41,339 nt of DNA from assembly GCA_005879655.1 (NCBI GenBank), contig VBJK01000124.1, positions 1 to 41,339 on the forward strand, given 5' to 3'. Below, piece by piece: positions 29,452-38,015 of the stretch. Every line of letters starts with the position of its first letter. Within the stretch, counting starts at the first letter, position 1. This DNA comes from Chloroflexota bacterium. GTDB lineage: Bacteria > Chloroflexota > Ktedonobacteria > Ktedonobacterales > Ktedonobacteraceae. The position numbers and the translations under genes are program-made. The notes below the pieces were generated by a model. It was given only the letters and a program-made list of their open reading frames with translations, was not told the origin of the DNA and did not search any database.

Positions 29452-29646
29452 GTTCACCTCGGCGGTCACCTTACGACACTGCACGTCGTGGATGCCGTCC
29501 CATCTTTCCAGCGTGTTTGTATGCGATAAATTCTTACTACTACATAGCCCCAATGTCGGGTCTCGCAAAGAGAAAAGACCCTGAATTTATGCGGGCTTCT
29601 TGCCCTCAGTTGAGGGAGCACTCGTTCGTGAGTGCCATAAGTGTGT

Positions 29647-30567
29647 CTAGAGTGGAAGCGGTTGCTTTGGCTGACAATAGAGCCGCGTGCCAAAACGACT
29701 CAGCAAGACGGCACCAAGCCCTAGTAATCCTGCACCAATACTAATGAGCCAGCCAATGTAGGGGAGAGACCCTGCCAGAACCAACACAGTCAATCCTACT
29801 ACAATCTGCATCACTCGCGTATTTTGCTGTGGAAGTACCGTACGTACGAGATAATCGCCAATCAACCAGCCGACTGCTACCATTCCTAAGACCCAAGCGG
29901 CCACTAATCCTACTGCGACTAGAATTGCTAACGGGATAGAGACAAGGAGCGCAACCAGTACAGCAAGGACCGCCGGTGCCAGCAGAACGCTAAGCAAGCC
30001 AAGCAGAAGGCTACGACGAATTTTGCTCTTTGCAGTCGTACGTACAAGCATTACATGTTCAGGAAGCAATGATGTGAGTAGAATACCCAGGGCCAACCAA
30101 GCCAATAATGACCATAAATGTAAGCCTGGACTCCCATCACCGATAATCAACATGCCCACCCTTTGCGTGCAGCCAATGTATGAGCCATGCAATTGCGAGT
30201 TCATGCGAGGGATCAATTGGCTCCCACACACATGAATGTCACCATCGACATGAGCATCATCCTGCCAGATAACGTTGCTCCCGTACGTCAGGACGTTGCC
30301 AAAAACAGGCCCATCAATCACAACGGTGCCGCCGAATGCGACCACATCACCTCTGACCTCACCATGAATGACGACTGTGCCGCCAAATGAGGTCATATCA
30401 CTGCAAATCACCTCCCCACTGTTTACTACCACGGTACTACGAAAAATTGGCCATTTGTATGCCCGGCATGGGGAGTAGGCCACAGAAGGGATGGAGGCGT
30501 CGGCTACCTGGTGGCTTGCCGCATAGGCAATGGGTAGTCTGCCTGATACGCGAGCATAAACCACCAT
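29647..30567 (-). CDS. Polymer-forming (bactofilin-like) membrane protein encoded with a sigma/anti-sigma pair
   Basis: 306 residues. Residues about 45-125 form a short beta-solenoid built from repeats such as FGGTVVIHGEVRGDVVAFGG, VIDGPVFGNVLTYG and DAHVDGDIHVCG, as in polymer-forming bactofilin-like proteins. Four or more hydrophobic helices follow (LHLWSLLAWLALGILLTSLL, then three segments rich in Leu/Val/Ala to residue 290). The N-terminus is uncertain: the frame begins at 30567 without a ribosome site. A GTG at 30587 in another frame has GGGAG upstream and reads VEKVVRKWWFMLAYQ, like the start of a signal peptide, so a frameshift near the start is possible. It lies 76 bp downstream of the anti-sigma gene. 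Confidence 0.65.
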   Translation of the reverse strand: MVVYARVSGRLPIAYAASHQVADASIPSVAYSPCRAYKWPIFRSTVVVNSGEVICSDMTSFGGTVVIHGEVRGDVVAFGGTVVIDGPVFGNVLTYGSNVIWQDDAHVDGDIHVCGSQLIPRMNSQLHGSYIGCTQRVGMLIIGDGSPGLHLWSLLAWLALGILLTSLLPEHVMLVRTTAKSKIRRSLLLGLLSVLLAPAVLAVLVALLVSIPLAILVAVGLVAAWVLGMVAVGWLIGDYLVRTVLPQQNTRVMQIVVGLTVLVLAGSLPYIGWLISIGAGLLGLGAVLLSRFGTRLYCQPKQPLPL

Positions 30568-30642
30568 TTACGAACAACTTTTTCCACGGTGAGACTCTCC
30601 CTATCATGACCAGCATGAGCCTCTGACCATGATCCTCACCAT

Positions 30643-31203
30643 TTACGCCTCTTGTGGATGGCGCATCAGGCGAAGCCACATCCCCATCATGATGACAACG
30701 GCAAACGCGACGGCTGACAAGAGCCAGTTGTTACGCGTCACCAGTAGCGACCCTTCTTGCAGATACTGGGCAAGGATGACCAACGAGTCGATGACGCCGT
30801 TGAGTACTGACAATGCCTTCACTGCAAGGTTGGTTTGGATGATGACTATAGCAAACAACAACAACGGCAGGCTACCCAACACGAAGAAACTCATAGCCAC
30901 GAGCGCCGTACCCGGCACACGCATACGCGCGACACGCGTTCGCTGCTGCTCACGAAGCTCCTCTAACTGCTGAGTAATGCGTTTTTGTTGCTGTATCGCC
31001 AGCATGATGTTGTCGGTTGGTACACTTGTCTTCAAGGAAGCTGTCGATGGACTAAGCATAGCATCTAGCTCGTCTAAGTACTGCTGAAATGCACGACAAG
31101 TAACACAGTATCTCAGGTGCTCTTGTAGCGTCGCGTCTTCCGATTGCGCCAGGTCGCCATCATGCTGAGCATTCAGCCATTGTCTAGCGTCTTGGCAGCG
31201 CAT
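30643..31203 (-). CDS. Membrane-bound anti-sigma factor with zinc-finger (zf-HC2) domain
   Basis: A 186-residue protein. The N-terminus carries MRCQDARQWLNAQHDGDLA and HLRYCVTCRAFQQYL, the H-x3-C-x2-C zinc-binding anti-sigma domain that holds an ECF sigma factor. A charged helix (IQQQKRITQQLEELREQQRT) leads to two or three membrane helices (TALVAMSFFVLGSLPLLLFAIV, and NWLLSAVAFAVVIMMGMWL). It begins inside the sigma gene with a 20-bp overlap, typical of stoichiometric coupling of the pair. It would release the sigma factor in response to an envelope signal, which the sequence does not reveal. Confidence 0.88.
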   Translation of the reverse strand: MRCQDARQWLNAQHDGDLAQSEDATLQEHLRYCVTCRAFQQYLDELDAMLSPSTASLKTSVPTDNIMLAIQQQKRITQQLEELREQQRTRVARMRVPGTALVAMSFFVLGSLPLLLFAIVIIQTNLAVKALSVLNGVIDSLVILAQYLQEGSLLVTRNNWLLSAVAFAVVIMMGMWLRLMRHPQEA

Positions 31204-31948
31204 CGATCTGCTCCTCCTCGTTTGTGATGTTCTTCTTCATATAGCGCGCGAGTAACTCACGAGCACGATGCAGACGGGCCTTGACCAACGGTTGCGTCAG
31301 ATTCAGTGCCTGAGCGATCTCTTCATAAGAGAAATCGTGCCAATAGCGCAGAACGATCACCGCACGGTATTTCCCCGGCAGCATTTGCAGGTACTGCTGC
31401 ATCTCGTCCTGTTGCTCACCCTGTAATGCGAACTGCTCAGGACTCACACCAACATCGACGATCCATTCTAAAAATGGTACATCTTCTAGCGGTAACGCCA
31501 GAAAACGTCTGCGACGCAGTTGGTCGATTGCCAGATGTGAGGCGATTGAAAGCAACCAAGTGCTGAATTTATGCACAGGTTTATATGTGCTTAGCTGTGT
31601 ATAAGCCCGCACAAATGTCTCCTGTGTTATATCTTCAGCTTCCGTCGCGTTACCGAGCATACGGTACGCGAGGTTTTGCACAGCATCTTTGTATCGCTCG
31701 ACGAGTACCGCAAAGACATCTTGATCGCCATTTAATACAAGCTCGACGAGTGCAGCATCGCTCATCGATTCCACAATGGCTCCTGTCTTCGCTCGTATAC
31801 CGCCCAGGCTACCTGTGCTAGATATGCCCTGTGCACCCGCAACACCTGTTATCCCAGTACTCTGCTTACGACGTACCTTGCGCGCTGTTTTCGCTAATGA
31901 CCCAATCCCCCCTAGCACATCTGAAGCGTTTACTGTTGATTCTATCAT
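31184..31948 (-). CDS. RNA polymerase sigma factor, ECF (sigma-70) family
   Basis: A 254-residue ECF sigma factor. Region 2 is clear: FAVLVERYKDAVQNLAYRML, AEDITQETFVRAYTQL, FSTWLLSIASHLAIDQLRRR. Region 4 is LPGKYRAVIVLRYWHDFSYE, EIAQALNLTQPLVKARLHRA, REL. It directs RNA polymerase to a dedicated regulon. The first 60 residues, Gly/Ser/Thr-rich, are not part of the family, so an internal ATG at 31765 (MSDAALVELVL) is an alternative start; the upstream ATG at 31948 has a weak GGTGG site. An anti-sigma gene overlaps the 3' end. No ECF-type autoregulatory promoter was recognised upstream. Confidence 0.92.
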   Translation of the reverse strand: MIESTVNASDVLGGIGSLAKTARKVRRKQSTGITGVAGAQGISSTGSLGGIRAKTGAIVESMSDAALVELVLNGDQDVFAVLVERYKDAVQNLAYRMLGNATEAEDITQETFVRAYTQLSTYKPVHKFSTWLLSIASHLAIDQLRRRRFLALPLEDVPFLEWIVDVGVSPEQFALQGEQQDEMQQYLQMLPGKYRAVIVLRYWHDFSYEEIAQALNLTQPLVKARLHRARELLARYMKKNITNEEEQIDALPRR

Positions 31949-32290
31949 TTACCACCGCTCATTTGCTCTTGCTTTATTCTATTCATGGGTAGATAAATTC
32001 ATGCAACTCCTATGGGCATCTACGAGCAATGGCTAAAAAAGTTGTAATCTTTTGATGAAGTGTAGCACGACATTAGGCCAAGTGGCAAGAGGAAAGTACT
32101 TTCGTAAAACTACATCCTTCGTATTTAAATGAAAGAACGTTCACAATAAAAAGTAGCAAGCCCACCAAAAGTGAATAATTGGTCATAGTCATATGAACAT
32201 TTATTCACATTAGGGCGGTGGAGAGTTTCTCTTCTTTTGTGTGTCCCTCGCATATACATACGTACGTGGCAACGCCAACAAAGGTTTCGC

Positions 32291-32333
32291 CTCAGCTTCC
32301 AGAGCACCCATAAAGGATGCCCTGGAAGCTGAG
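32291..32333. repeat. Short palindrome with a family A-like loop
   Basis: CTCAGCTTCCAG (32291-32302) and CTGGAAGCTGAG (32322-32333) form a perfect 12-bp stem; the loop reads AGCACCCATAAAGGATGCC, a variant of the family A core. It lies between divergent genes, so it is not a terminator. The rest of the 475-bp gap 31949-32423 is AT-rich and holds no gene that I can support. Confidence 0.75.
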
Positions 32334-32349
32334 AAGCAGGTCAGGTGAC

Positions 32350-32378
32350 TTGACTATAGGCAGACCACACACTACAAT
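32350..32378 (+). promoter_or_regulatory. Sigma-70-type promoter for the FmdB-family gene
   Basis: TTGACT (32350-32355) and TACAAT (32373-32378) are separated by exactly 17 bases and lie about 45 bp before the ATG at 32424, whose ribosome site is GGAGG. Confidence 0.6.
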
Positions 32379-32423
32379 AAGACCTGATATATGATGATTT
32401 TCATCAGTTGGAGGTAGATCACT

Positions 32424-32651
32424 ATGCCTTTGTATGAGTACTATTGCTCGGATTGTAAGGCAAAATTTGACCTGCTGGTCAGTCACAAACATGCTGACAG
32501 TGTTGTTTGCATGAAATGCCACAGCGAAAAAGTACGCCGTCTGCTCTCGGTCTTTGCTGCGCAGCGTGGCAGTAGCGAAGATAGCTCGTATGACGCAGCC
32601 CCCTCTATCGGTGGGAGCTGTTGTAGCGGTGGCGGCTGTGGTTGCCATTAG
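32424..32651 (+). CDS. FmdB-family zinc-ribbon protein
   Basis: A 75-residue protein beginning MPLYEYYCSDCKAKFDLL, with CxxC pairs at C8/C11 and C29/C32 (CMKC), the FmdB zinc ribbon, then KVRRLLSVFA. The tail is Gly/Ser/Cys-rich (GGSCCSGGGCGCH), also typical of the family. FmdB proteins are putative regulators first noted beside formamidase genes; their role is not established. The ATG has a GGAGG site about 10 bases upstream and a good promoter. Confidence 0.9.
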   Translation: MPLYEYYCSDCKAKFDLLVSHKHADSVVCMKCHSEKVRRLLSVFAAQRGSSEDSSYDAAPSIGGSCCSGGGCGCH

Positions 32652-32688
32652 TTAGTGCTTTCGATGATAGATACCGCTTGGTCTCATT

Positions 32689-33201
32689 ATGTTGTTTCAT
32701 AAAATTACTTATCGCCGGAGCGTGCTAGAGGGACTTATGCTCTACACGCTCGGTCGCCTTTGCGCCTTAATCAATCCCGCTATTTTTCCAGATTGGACAT
32801 TTGTAGCGGCTCCGCTTTTCTTTCTACTCCTGCAATATCTGATTGCTCCAGTATGGACGACACAACGCATCGCGGCCCCCAAACGTGAGCGGCTGAGCAA
32901 GCGCTTCTGGCTCCTTGGTCCGCGCTTAGCTGCGATGTGTTTTGCTCTGGACATGCTGATTACACTCTTTGTGGGCCAGCCGGTGACGACGCTGGGTGGC
33001 TCACCATTGGGGCCTGCGCTCCCGCGCCTGTTAAATACTGGCCCTCATCATCTCACGCTGAGCGATTACGCCCTGTACGAAGTAAAGTCTGCTGCGGCCC
33101 TCTTCGCGCTCTTCACGCTCGCCGTCATCTGTACAAAACTGGCACAGGGTGGCTTCTTGCGCTTTACGATGCCCGCAGGCGGCAATCGTGTGACGCTTTA
33201 A
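32689..33201 (+). CDS. Uncharacterised membrane protein
   Basis: 170 residues with three or four hydrophobic helices: LMLYTLGRLCALI, WTFVAAPLFFLLLQYLI, LAAMCFALDMLITLFVG and SAAALFALFTLAVICTKLA. A basic cytoplasmic loop (TTQRIAAPKRERLSKRF) separates the second and third. No family is recognised. It follows the FmdB gene by 37 bp on the same strand. The ATG at 32689 lacks a strong ribosome site, so an internal start at M17 is possible. Confidence 0.6.
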   Translation: MLFHKITYRRSVLEGLMLYTLGRLCALINPAIFPDWTFVAAPLFFLLLQYLIAPVWTTQRIAAPKRERLSKRFWLLGPRLAAMCFALDMLITLFVGQPVTTLGGSPLGPALPRLLNTGPHHLTLSDYALYEVKSAAALFALFTLAVICTKLAQGGFLRFTMPAGGNRVTL

Positions 33202-33241
33202 ATGTTACCCCTGTTTACAGACAATTTATGCATGTAAATAT

Positions 33242-33311
33242 CGTAGCTACGCAATTTATTGTGCCTGTTTTCTTTGCTTGTGTCTCTGGCGCAATAAATT
33301 GCGCAACTACG
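33242..33311. repeat. Inverted pair of family B repeats (CGTAGCTGCGCAATT type)
   Basis: CGTAGCTACGCAATTTATTG (33242) faces its inverted copy CAATAAATTGCGCAACTACG (33292-33311). Each unit is itself a hairpin because GCGCAAT is followed by ATTGCGC. Five further copies lie at 38998-39201. It occupies the gap between the membrane protein and parA. Confidence 0.85.
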
Positions 33312-33362
33312 GGAGGGGCTTCTCAAGGAAAAAATGACATGTACCCATGTCAGAAATAATCC

Positions 33363-33391
33363 TTGCTTCTCAGAAGGACATTTGTTAAAAT
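33363..33391 (+). promoter_or_regulatory. Candidate promoter of parAB
   Basis: TTGCTT (33363-33368) and TAAAAT (33386-33391) are 17 bases apart, about 70 bp before the parA GTG. Confidence 0.4.
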
Positions 33392-33459
33392 GAAGCACAG
33401 TGAGAAGCTATAGCTTTACCTGCTTTAGCATGGAGAGATGAAAGGCACGGTAGTAACTA

Positions 33460-34230
33460 GTGTCAAAAGTGTATGCGATTGCCAATCAAAAAGGAGGCGT
33501 GGGCAAAACCACAACGGCTATCAACCTTGCTACATATCTGGCTGCCGCCGGACGCAAGGTGTTGCTAGTTGATATAGATCCCCAGGCCAATACCTCTAGT
33601 GGCATTGGCGTGCTTAATAACCGACGAGAGCATACGATCTACGATTTACTCGTGCAGCAACGGGATATCGTCTCGATATTTGATATCATTGTACGATCGG
33701 CAAGACCAGAGCTGGTCGTTGCTCCTTGCACCGTCGATCTAGCCGCCGCCGAAATAGAGCTGGTCGGTGCCATTGCACGCGAACAGCGCTTACGTCAGGC
33801 GTTAGAACCTATTCGCAATCGCTGCGATTATATCCTTATTGATTGTCCACCTTCGTTAGGTCTTTTAACAATTAATGCGCTTGTTGCTGCCGACGGGCTA
33901 CTCATTCCTATTCAGTGTGAATATCTAGCCCTAGAGGGGTTGAGCCAGTTACTTAATACCGTGAACCTTGTCAAGCATAAGCTGAATCCGACATTATATA
34001 TTGCGGGTGTTATATTGACGATGTTCGATCCAAGGACGCGTCTCTCAGGCGATATCGTACGGGAGGTGCGCAATCATTTTCCGCAGGAGGCATTTCAAAC
34101 GATTATCAGCCGTAACGTACGATTGAGTGAAGCGCCCAGTTTTGGGCAAGCGATTCTCGATTATGATCCCACGTCTCCTGGGGCATTGGCCTATCGTGCG
34201 TTGGCCGAGGAGGTACTTGCTCGTGGCTAA
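33460..34230 (+). CDS. parA: Chromosome-partitioning ATPase ParA (Soj)
   Basis: A 256-residue deviant Walker-type ATPase. It begins [20 protein letters not shown] (KGGVGKTT is the deviant P-loop), continues [17 protein letters not shown] and [17 protein letters not shown], and ends with the [18 protein letters not shown] region typical of Soj. With ParB it segregates the replicated origin region. The start is GTG, with a loose AAAGG site 14 bases upstream. parB overlaps its 3' end by 8 bp. No parS site close to the usual TGTTTCACGTGAAACA was found in the window. Confidence 0.95.
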   Translation: MSKVYAIANQKGGVGKTTTAINLATYLAAAGRKVLLVDIDPQANTSSGIGVLNNRREHTIYDLLVQQRDIVSIFDIIVRSARPELVVAPCTVDLAAAEIELVGAIAREQRLRQALEPIRNRCDYILIDCPPSLGLLTINALVAADGLLIPIQCEYLALEGLSQLLNTVNLVKHKLNPTLYIAGVILTMFDPRTRLSGDIVREVRNHFPQEAFQTIISRNVRLSEAPSFGQAILDYDPTSPGALAYRALAEEVLARG

Positions 34231-35245
34231 GCAAAAACCTAGTTTAGGGCGAGGTCTGGGCGTACTCATTACTGGTGCATCTGAAGTGCTAGCCGCTCAG
34301 CAAGCGATCTCGCCTACTGACGCATTTGAAGAAGAGGGTATTCCACAGGTACCTATTGATAGTATCACACCTAATCCTCACCAGCCACGTAAAGTAGCGT
34401 TGCGTGAAGATGATCCACAATTGTTAGCGTTAAGTGTATCTATCAAGGAGCATGGCCTGTTACAGCCCATTGTTGTTACGCGGATCAGCAGGAGCAAAGC
34501 ATACGATGCCACATCCTGGTTCTCGGATGAGCCAGTGGCAGAACCCGCTGTTGCCGAAGCTGCTATAGAATATTGCATCATTGCAGGTGAACGGCGCTGG
34601 CGTGCATCGCGTCTCGCTGGTCTGAGCACTGTGCCTGTGATGATTAAAGATGCCACGCCACAACAGATGTTGGCTTTGGCGTTGATTGAGAATCTTCAGC
34701 GTGCCGACCTTAATCCTATTGAGGAAGCATTGGCCTATCAAGCCTTGATTGAGGAATTTGGCTTGACGCAGGAGATGGTTGCCAGACAGGTGGGCAAGGA
34801 TCGCTCGACGATTACGAATGCTTTGCGCTTATTACAACTCTCGCCAAAGGTTCGTGAGGAGTTGATCAATCAGCCTGAAGTCTTTAGCGAAGGCCATGCG
34901 CGTGCTCTGGTTGGTATTATGCGTGAAGAAGACCAGGTTGCGGCTATGCATAAGGTGATTACTCTGCGACTGAACGTACGCCAAACGGAAGAGCTAGCGG
35001 CACGTATTAAGGCTTCAGCAAGTAAGGTTTCAGAGAGCGCTGAAGCGGCGGCTCAGCAGCCCGCAACCTCTCTCCCTCGGCGACCTGCTCTGCTCGAAGA
35101 GCTGGAAACGTCCTTTCGTAATGCACTGATGGTTAAGGTTGATCTTAAATGCAATACAAAGGGCAAAGGCACGCTGGTACTCCATTTTAATGATCAAGCA
35201 GAATTAGAAGGCTTATATAGTCGCCTGGTGAAGCCCGAAGAATAA
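34223..35245 (+). CDS. parB: Chromosome-partitioning protein ParB with an insertion in its N-terminal domain
   Basis: A 340-residue ParB (Spo0J) from the GTG at 34223, with GGAGG 9 bases upstream inside parA; the longer frame to 34127 is a shadow. It opens [14 protein letters not shown] and has [13 protein letters not shown] and [13 protein letters not shown]. Next come the CTP-binding motif GERRWRAS (122-129), the [14 protein letters not shown] helix, and the helix-turn-helix [21 protein letters not shown] with [13 protein letters not shown] ([11 protein letters not shown]). Residues about 88-116 ([20 protein letters not shown] and following) are an insertion, absent from typical ParB, just before the GERRWRAS motif. 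The C-terminal dimerisation domain ([16 protein letters not shown]) is present. Confidence 0.95.
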   Translation: MAKQKPSLGRGLGVLITGASEVLAAQQAISPTDAFEEEGIPQVPIDSITPNPHQPRKVALREDDPQLLALSVSIKEHGLLQPIVVTRISRSKAYDATSWFSDEPVAEPAVAEAAIEYCIIAGERRWRASRLAGLSTVPVMIKDATPQQMLALALIENLQRADLNPIEEALAYQALIEEFGLTQEMVARQVGKDRSTITNALRLLQLSPKVREELINQPEVFSEGHARALVGIMREEDQVAAMHKVITLRLNVRQTEELAARIKASASKVSESAEAAAQQPATSLPRRPALLEELETSFRNALMVKVDLKCNTKGKGTLVLHFNDQAELEGLYSRLVKPEE

Positions 35246-35292
35246 CGTAATGCAAGGATGCTGTTTATAATATATTTGGAGGGACACAACAT

Positions 35293-35772
35293 ATGACAAC
35301 TGTAGAACAACCATTTGAAAAAGTGCGCCGTAAGCTGGTGGTAGCACGTATAGAATTTATGGCGCAGCTTGCAAAATTTAGTGAGGAGGAGCTGGTCAAA
35401 GCTCCCGCTGCTGGGGGTTGGTCGGCCTTACAGCTGGCCCATCATCTCTATATTGCCGACGGTCTGTTTCTGGAGCAGATGCAGAGTATTCAAGAGCAGG
35501 ATAATCCTCTGATAGAGGATAGTGCGATGGTGGCCCCGCGCAAGACGGAAGAGGCGGAGACGCCTGCTTCACTTGATGCGGTACTGGCTGGTATGGCGGC
35601 ACGCCGTGAAGAGATTTTTGAGTATCTCTCAACTCTTTCCGTTGATACCTGGGAGCGCCCTTTTCGCCATCCTGCATGGGGACAGAGCAAGTTCTATCAG
35701 CTCACGAATCTGATTGCGGCACACGACCATCTGCACACGCAGCAACTCGCTGACTTGAAGGCTATACTTTAA
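35293..35772 (+). CDS. DinB-family four-helix metal-binding protein
   Basis: 159 residues with the DinB/YfiT-like arrangement. WSALQLAHHLYIADGLFLEQM in helix 2 gives the first histidine, and the C-terminal HDHLHTQQLADL gives the other two, forming the three-histidine metal site. A conserved R-x-F-x-H-P-x-W-G (RPFRHPAWG) precedes it. Members are thiol-dependent or hydrolytic enzymes of diverse or unknown function and are not related to DNA polymerase IV. GGAGG stands 11 bases before the ATG; it may be read through from parAB, 47 bp upstream. Confidence 0.85.
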   Translation: MTTVEQPFEKVRRKLVVARIEFMAQLAKFSEEELVKAPAAGGWSALQLAHHLYIADGLFLEQMQSIQEQDNPLIEDSAMVAPRKTEEAETPASLDAVLAGMAARREEIFEYLSTLSVDTWERPFRHPAWGQSKFYQLTNLIAAHDHLHTQQLADLKAIL

Positions 35773-35779
35773 TTGGTTG

Positions 35780-35852
35780 CCCTCACCACCACAGCACTCG
35801 CCGCAGGGCATCTCTTGTGGATGCCCTGCGGCGAGTGCTGTGGTGGTGAGGG
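35780..35852. terminator. 32-bp perfect hairpin with a family A core
   Basis: 35780-35811 and 35821-35852 are exact complements with a 9-base loop, CTCTTGTGG. The inner part reads GGGCAT-CTCTTGTGG-ATGCCC, a family A variant. It begins 8 bases after the DinB-family stop, so here it can act as a terminator. The remainder of the 405-bp gap to 36177 shows nothing I can name. Confidence 0.75.
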
Positions 35853-36177
35853 GCTTATTTGACTGGTATTGGCCCTGGCCACTGAGTAGTTACTTGACAT
35901 CACGTAGCAGGGTGTGGCTTAATGAAGAAGTGACATGATCAGACGTTTCTCCTCTCAGTACCTGCACTGCTTTCTGGATCTTTGCTGTACCACTCCATTA
36001 CAGCCTGGGGAACCACGACCGTTCCGGTAGAGAACAGAAGATACTGTAGTTGCCGTCAAAAGGGTTATCGTGTCTCTTAACATCGCCATGAGACGCATTC
36101 CCTTCATGTTTGTCGAGGAATGGTTACTCAACAAGAGAGCAGGCTCAACATCTGCCTCAAACAAGGAGTCATATATC

Positions 36178-36879
36178 ATGACCTACTCGCGCAGCAACGG
36201 TATTAAGGAGCAAGAAGAGGCCTGCCACAAAGCGCAACAGATCACAGTGGCTTGCGAGCAACTCCATATCAGGCTTGATCCTATAGATTGGCAACAATAC
36301 GGAATGCAAGCACCAGTAAAAGTGAAGGGTACAGAGATCGCCTCTCTGATGAATCTCAGTCAATGTGACCCCGATGGTCTTCTGCGCCAAGTGCAGATCA
36401 AATTGCTCGAACATGCAGCGCTTGAAGCTATTCATGCTCGGCCAGGACTCAAAGCCGTGATGTGGAGTCCTGTTGAGGTAGTGCAGCCACAAGAGTTTTT
36501 GAGCCTTTGGATTATTACCCTTGAGACCGATGAGCGCATTCCTATCACGGAATCTATCAGACAAGGGCAACGCTGCTATGAATACTTTACGCTCAATAGA
36601 GACGATGAACACCAACTCGCAGTGCTCTTTGGACCGGCGAGCGAGGGTGCATATCATCTTGGCGAGAGCATAACAATTAAAGATCGTGAACGTTACTATA
36701 GCGGGCAGATTCTCTATGTCATACCACCAGGCAAGATAATTCCTAATCGTAAAAGTACATCTAGGGGGTATCATACTATTGGGGGAACTGCGTATAGAAA
36801 CGATGTGGCAGCAAGATATATCATCGATTGCAATGATGGTTTTCCCCATATTGTATATCAGTCACAAGTTATTCAGTAA
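36178..36879 (+). CDS. Uncharacterised cytoplasmic protein
   Basis: 233 residues from an ATG with AAGGAG 10 bases upstream; a longer frame from 36070 adds 36 doubtful residues. No family is recognised. The sequence is mixed: an N-terminal helical part (KEQEEACHKAQQITVACEQL), a middle with SLWIITLETDERIP, and a beta-rich C-terminal part (LGESITIKDRERYYSGQILY, VIPPGKIIPN, YIIDCNDGFPHIVYQSQVI). There is no signal peptide or membrane helix. The tail resembles small beta-barrel segments, but I do not assign a function. Confidence 0.6.
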   Translation: MTYSRSNGIKEQEEACHKAQQITVACEQLHIRLDPIDWQQYGMQAPVKVKGTEIASLMNLSQCDPDGLLRQVQIKLLEHAALEAIHARPGLKAVMWSPVEVVQPQEFLSLWIITLETDERIPITESIRQGQRCYEYFTLNRDDEHQLAVLFGPASEGAYHLGESITIKDRERYYSGQILYVIPPGKIIPNRKSTSRGYHTIGGTAYRNDVAARYIIDCNDGFPHIVYQSQVIQ

Positions 36880-37017
36880 GGCTCAGCGAAGCATTTGCTT
36901 TTAGTTGAGCTATCACCCCCACAATAAACCAAAACATGATACAATAATCAGGCACAAACTCAGACCGAATTTTGTGGCCTTATTTTTCTTGTATAACAGT
37001 ACGGAGGTTGTCTCGCT

Positions 37018-37821
37018 ATGGTGATCAAAGATAATGCCAACAATCGAGGAGAAGAAGGAACAGTCCTCCTTGAGAGAACAGGGATGGTTGCAATGATGAC
37101 ATTATCACGTCCAGGCGCACTCAATGCCTTAACATCGGCTATGTACGAACAGCTAAGGGTACATCTGGAGAGCCTGCGCTCCGACGACGCGATCCATGTG
37201 CTCATCATTCGGGGCGCGGGCAAAGCCTTCGCCTCCGGTACCGACATTGCTGAATTTCAGGGCTATACAAGCAGACAGGGATCGACCTACGAACGCAAAG
37301 TGGCGACCGTTATCGAAGGACTCTACCACTTCCCCAAACCAGTGATTGCCGCCATTCATGGGTATGCCATTGGCGCGGGCGCGCTGATTGCCTCTGTCTG
37401 CGACTTACGCTATGCCACGCCAACCGCACGTTTTGGTGCACCTATCGCACGCACATTAGGTAACTGTTTGAGTATTAAAAACTATCAGCATCTGGCAACG
37501 GCATTTGGCGTTATGCGCGCAAAAGAAATGCTCTTTACCGGCCAATTACTCTCCGCCCAGGATGCCCTCCATTGTGGTTTCCTCACCGCCATTATTGAAG
37601 AAGAGCGCGTCTATGCTCACGCTCTAGAGATTGCGCAACAGATCAGTAATAATGCTCCCCTCACTATCTGGGCCACCAAAGAAGCACACCGCCGTCTCAA
37701 TATGACCTCCGCAAATACCCATTTTGAGGATGTCATCACCCGCATTTATAACAGCCGCGATTTTGCCGAAGGCGTACAATCCTACCTGGAAAAACGCAAA
37801 CCTCAGTGGCAAGGGCGCTAA
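37018..37821 (+). CDS. Enoyl-CoA hydratase/isomerase (crotonase) family protein
   Basis: A 267-residue crotonase-fold protein: VAMMTLSRPGALNALTSAM, then HVLIIRGAGKAFASGTDIAE (oxyanion-hole A-S-G-T-D), and PVIAAIHGYAIGAGALIASV followed by CDLRYA. The two acidic residues of true enoyl-CoA hydratases are missing: GGGCEL is GAGALI here, and F-G-x-P-E is FGAPIA. It is therefore more likely an isomerase, racemase or thioester hydrolase of the superfamily, acting on an acyl-CoA. GGAGG stands about 10 bases before the ATG. It has no operon partner. Confidence 0.88.
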   Translation: MVIKDNANNRGEEGTVLLERTGMVAMMTLSRPGALNALTSAMYEQLRVHLESLRSDDAIHVLIIRGAGKAFASGTDIAEFQGYTSRQGSTYERKVATVIEGLYHFPKPVIAAIHGYAIGAGALIASVCDLRYATPTARFGAPIARTLGNCLSIKNYQHLATAFGVMRAKEMLFTGQLLSAQDALHCGFLTAIIEEERVYAHALEIAQQISNNAPLTIWATKEAHRRLNMTSANTHFEDVITRIYNSRDFAEGVQSYLEKRKPQWQGR

Positions 37822-38015
37822 GTCCCTATCCCACGACATTCACTACCTTTTCACCTCCTTGCCAATAGGACCATAGCAGACATACAATTCTTGTTATCTT
37901 GTCAATAGGAGCAAAAGATGTGATAGTTATATTTAACGAAACAATTTATTAAGCTGTTTTATATATTAGTAACTGATGCATAAAACAGTAAACGCATTGA
38001 AAGGATGGACCCACA

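Noticed and set aside
33202..36177. parS sites near parAB
   Set aside because: No near match to TGTTTCACGTGAAACA was found by eye; the two CACGTG words in the window (near 13174 and 13353) lie in the mannosidase gene and lack the flanks.
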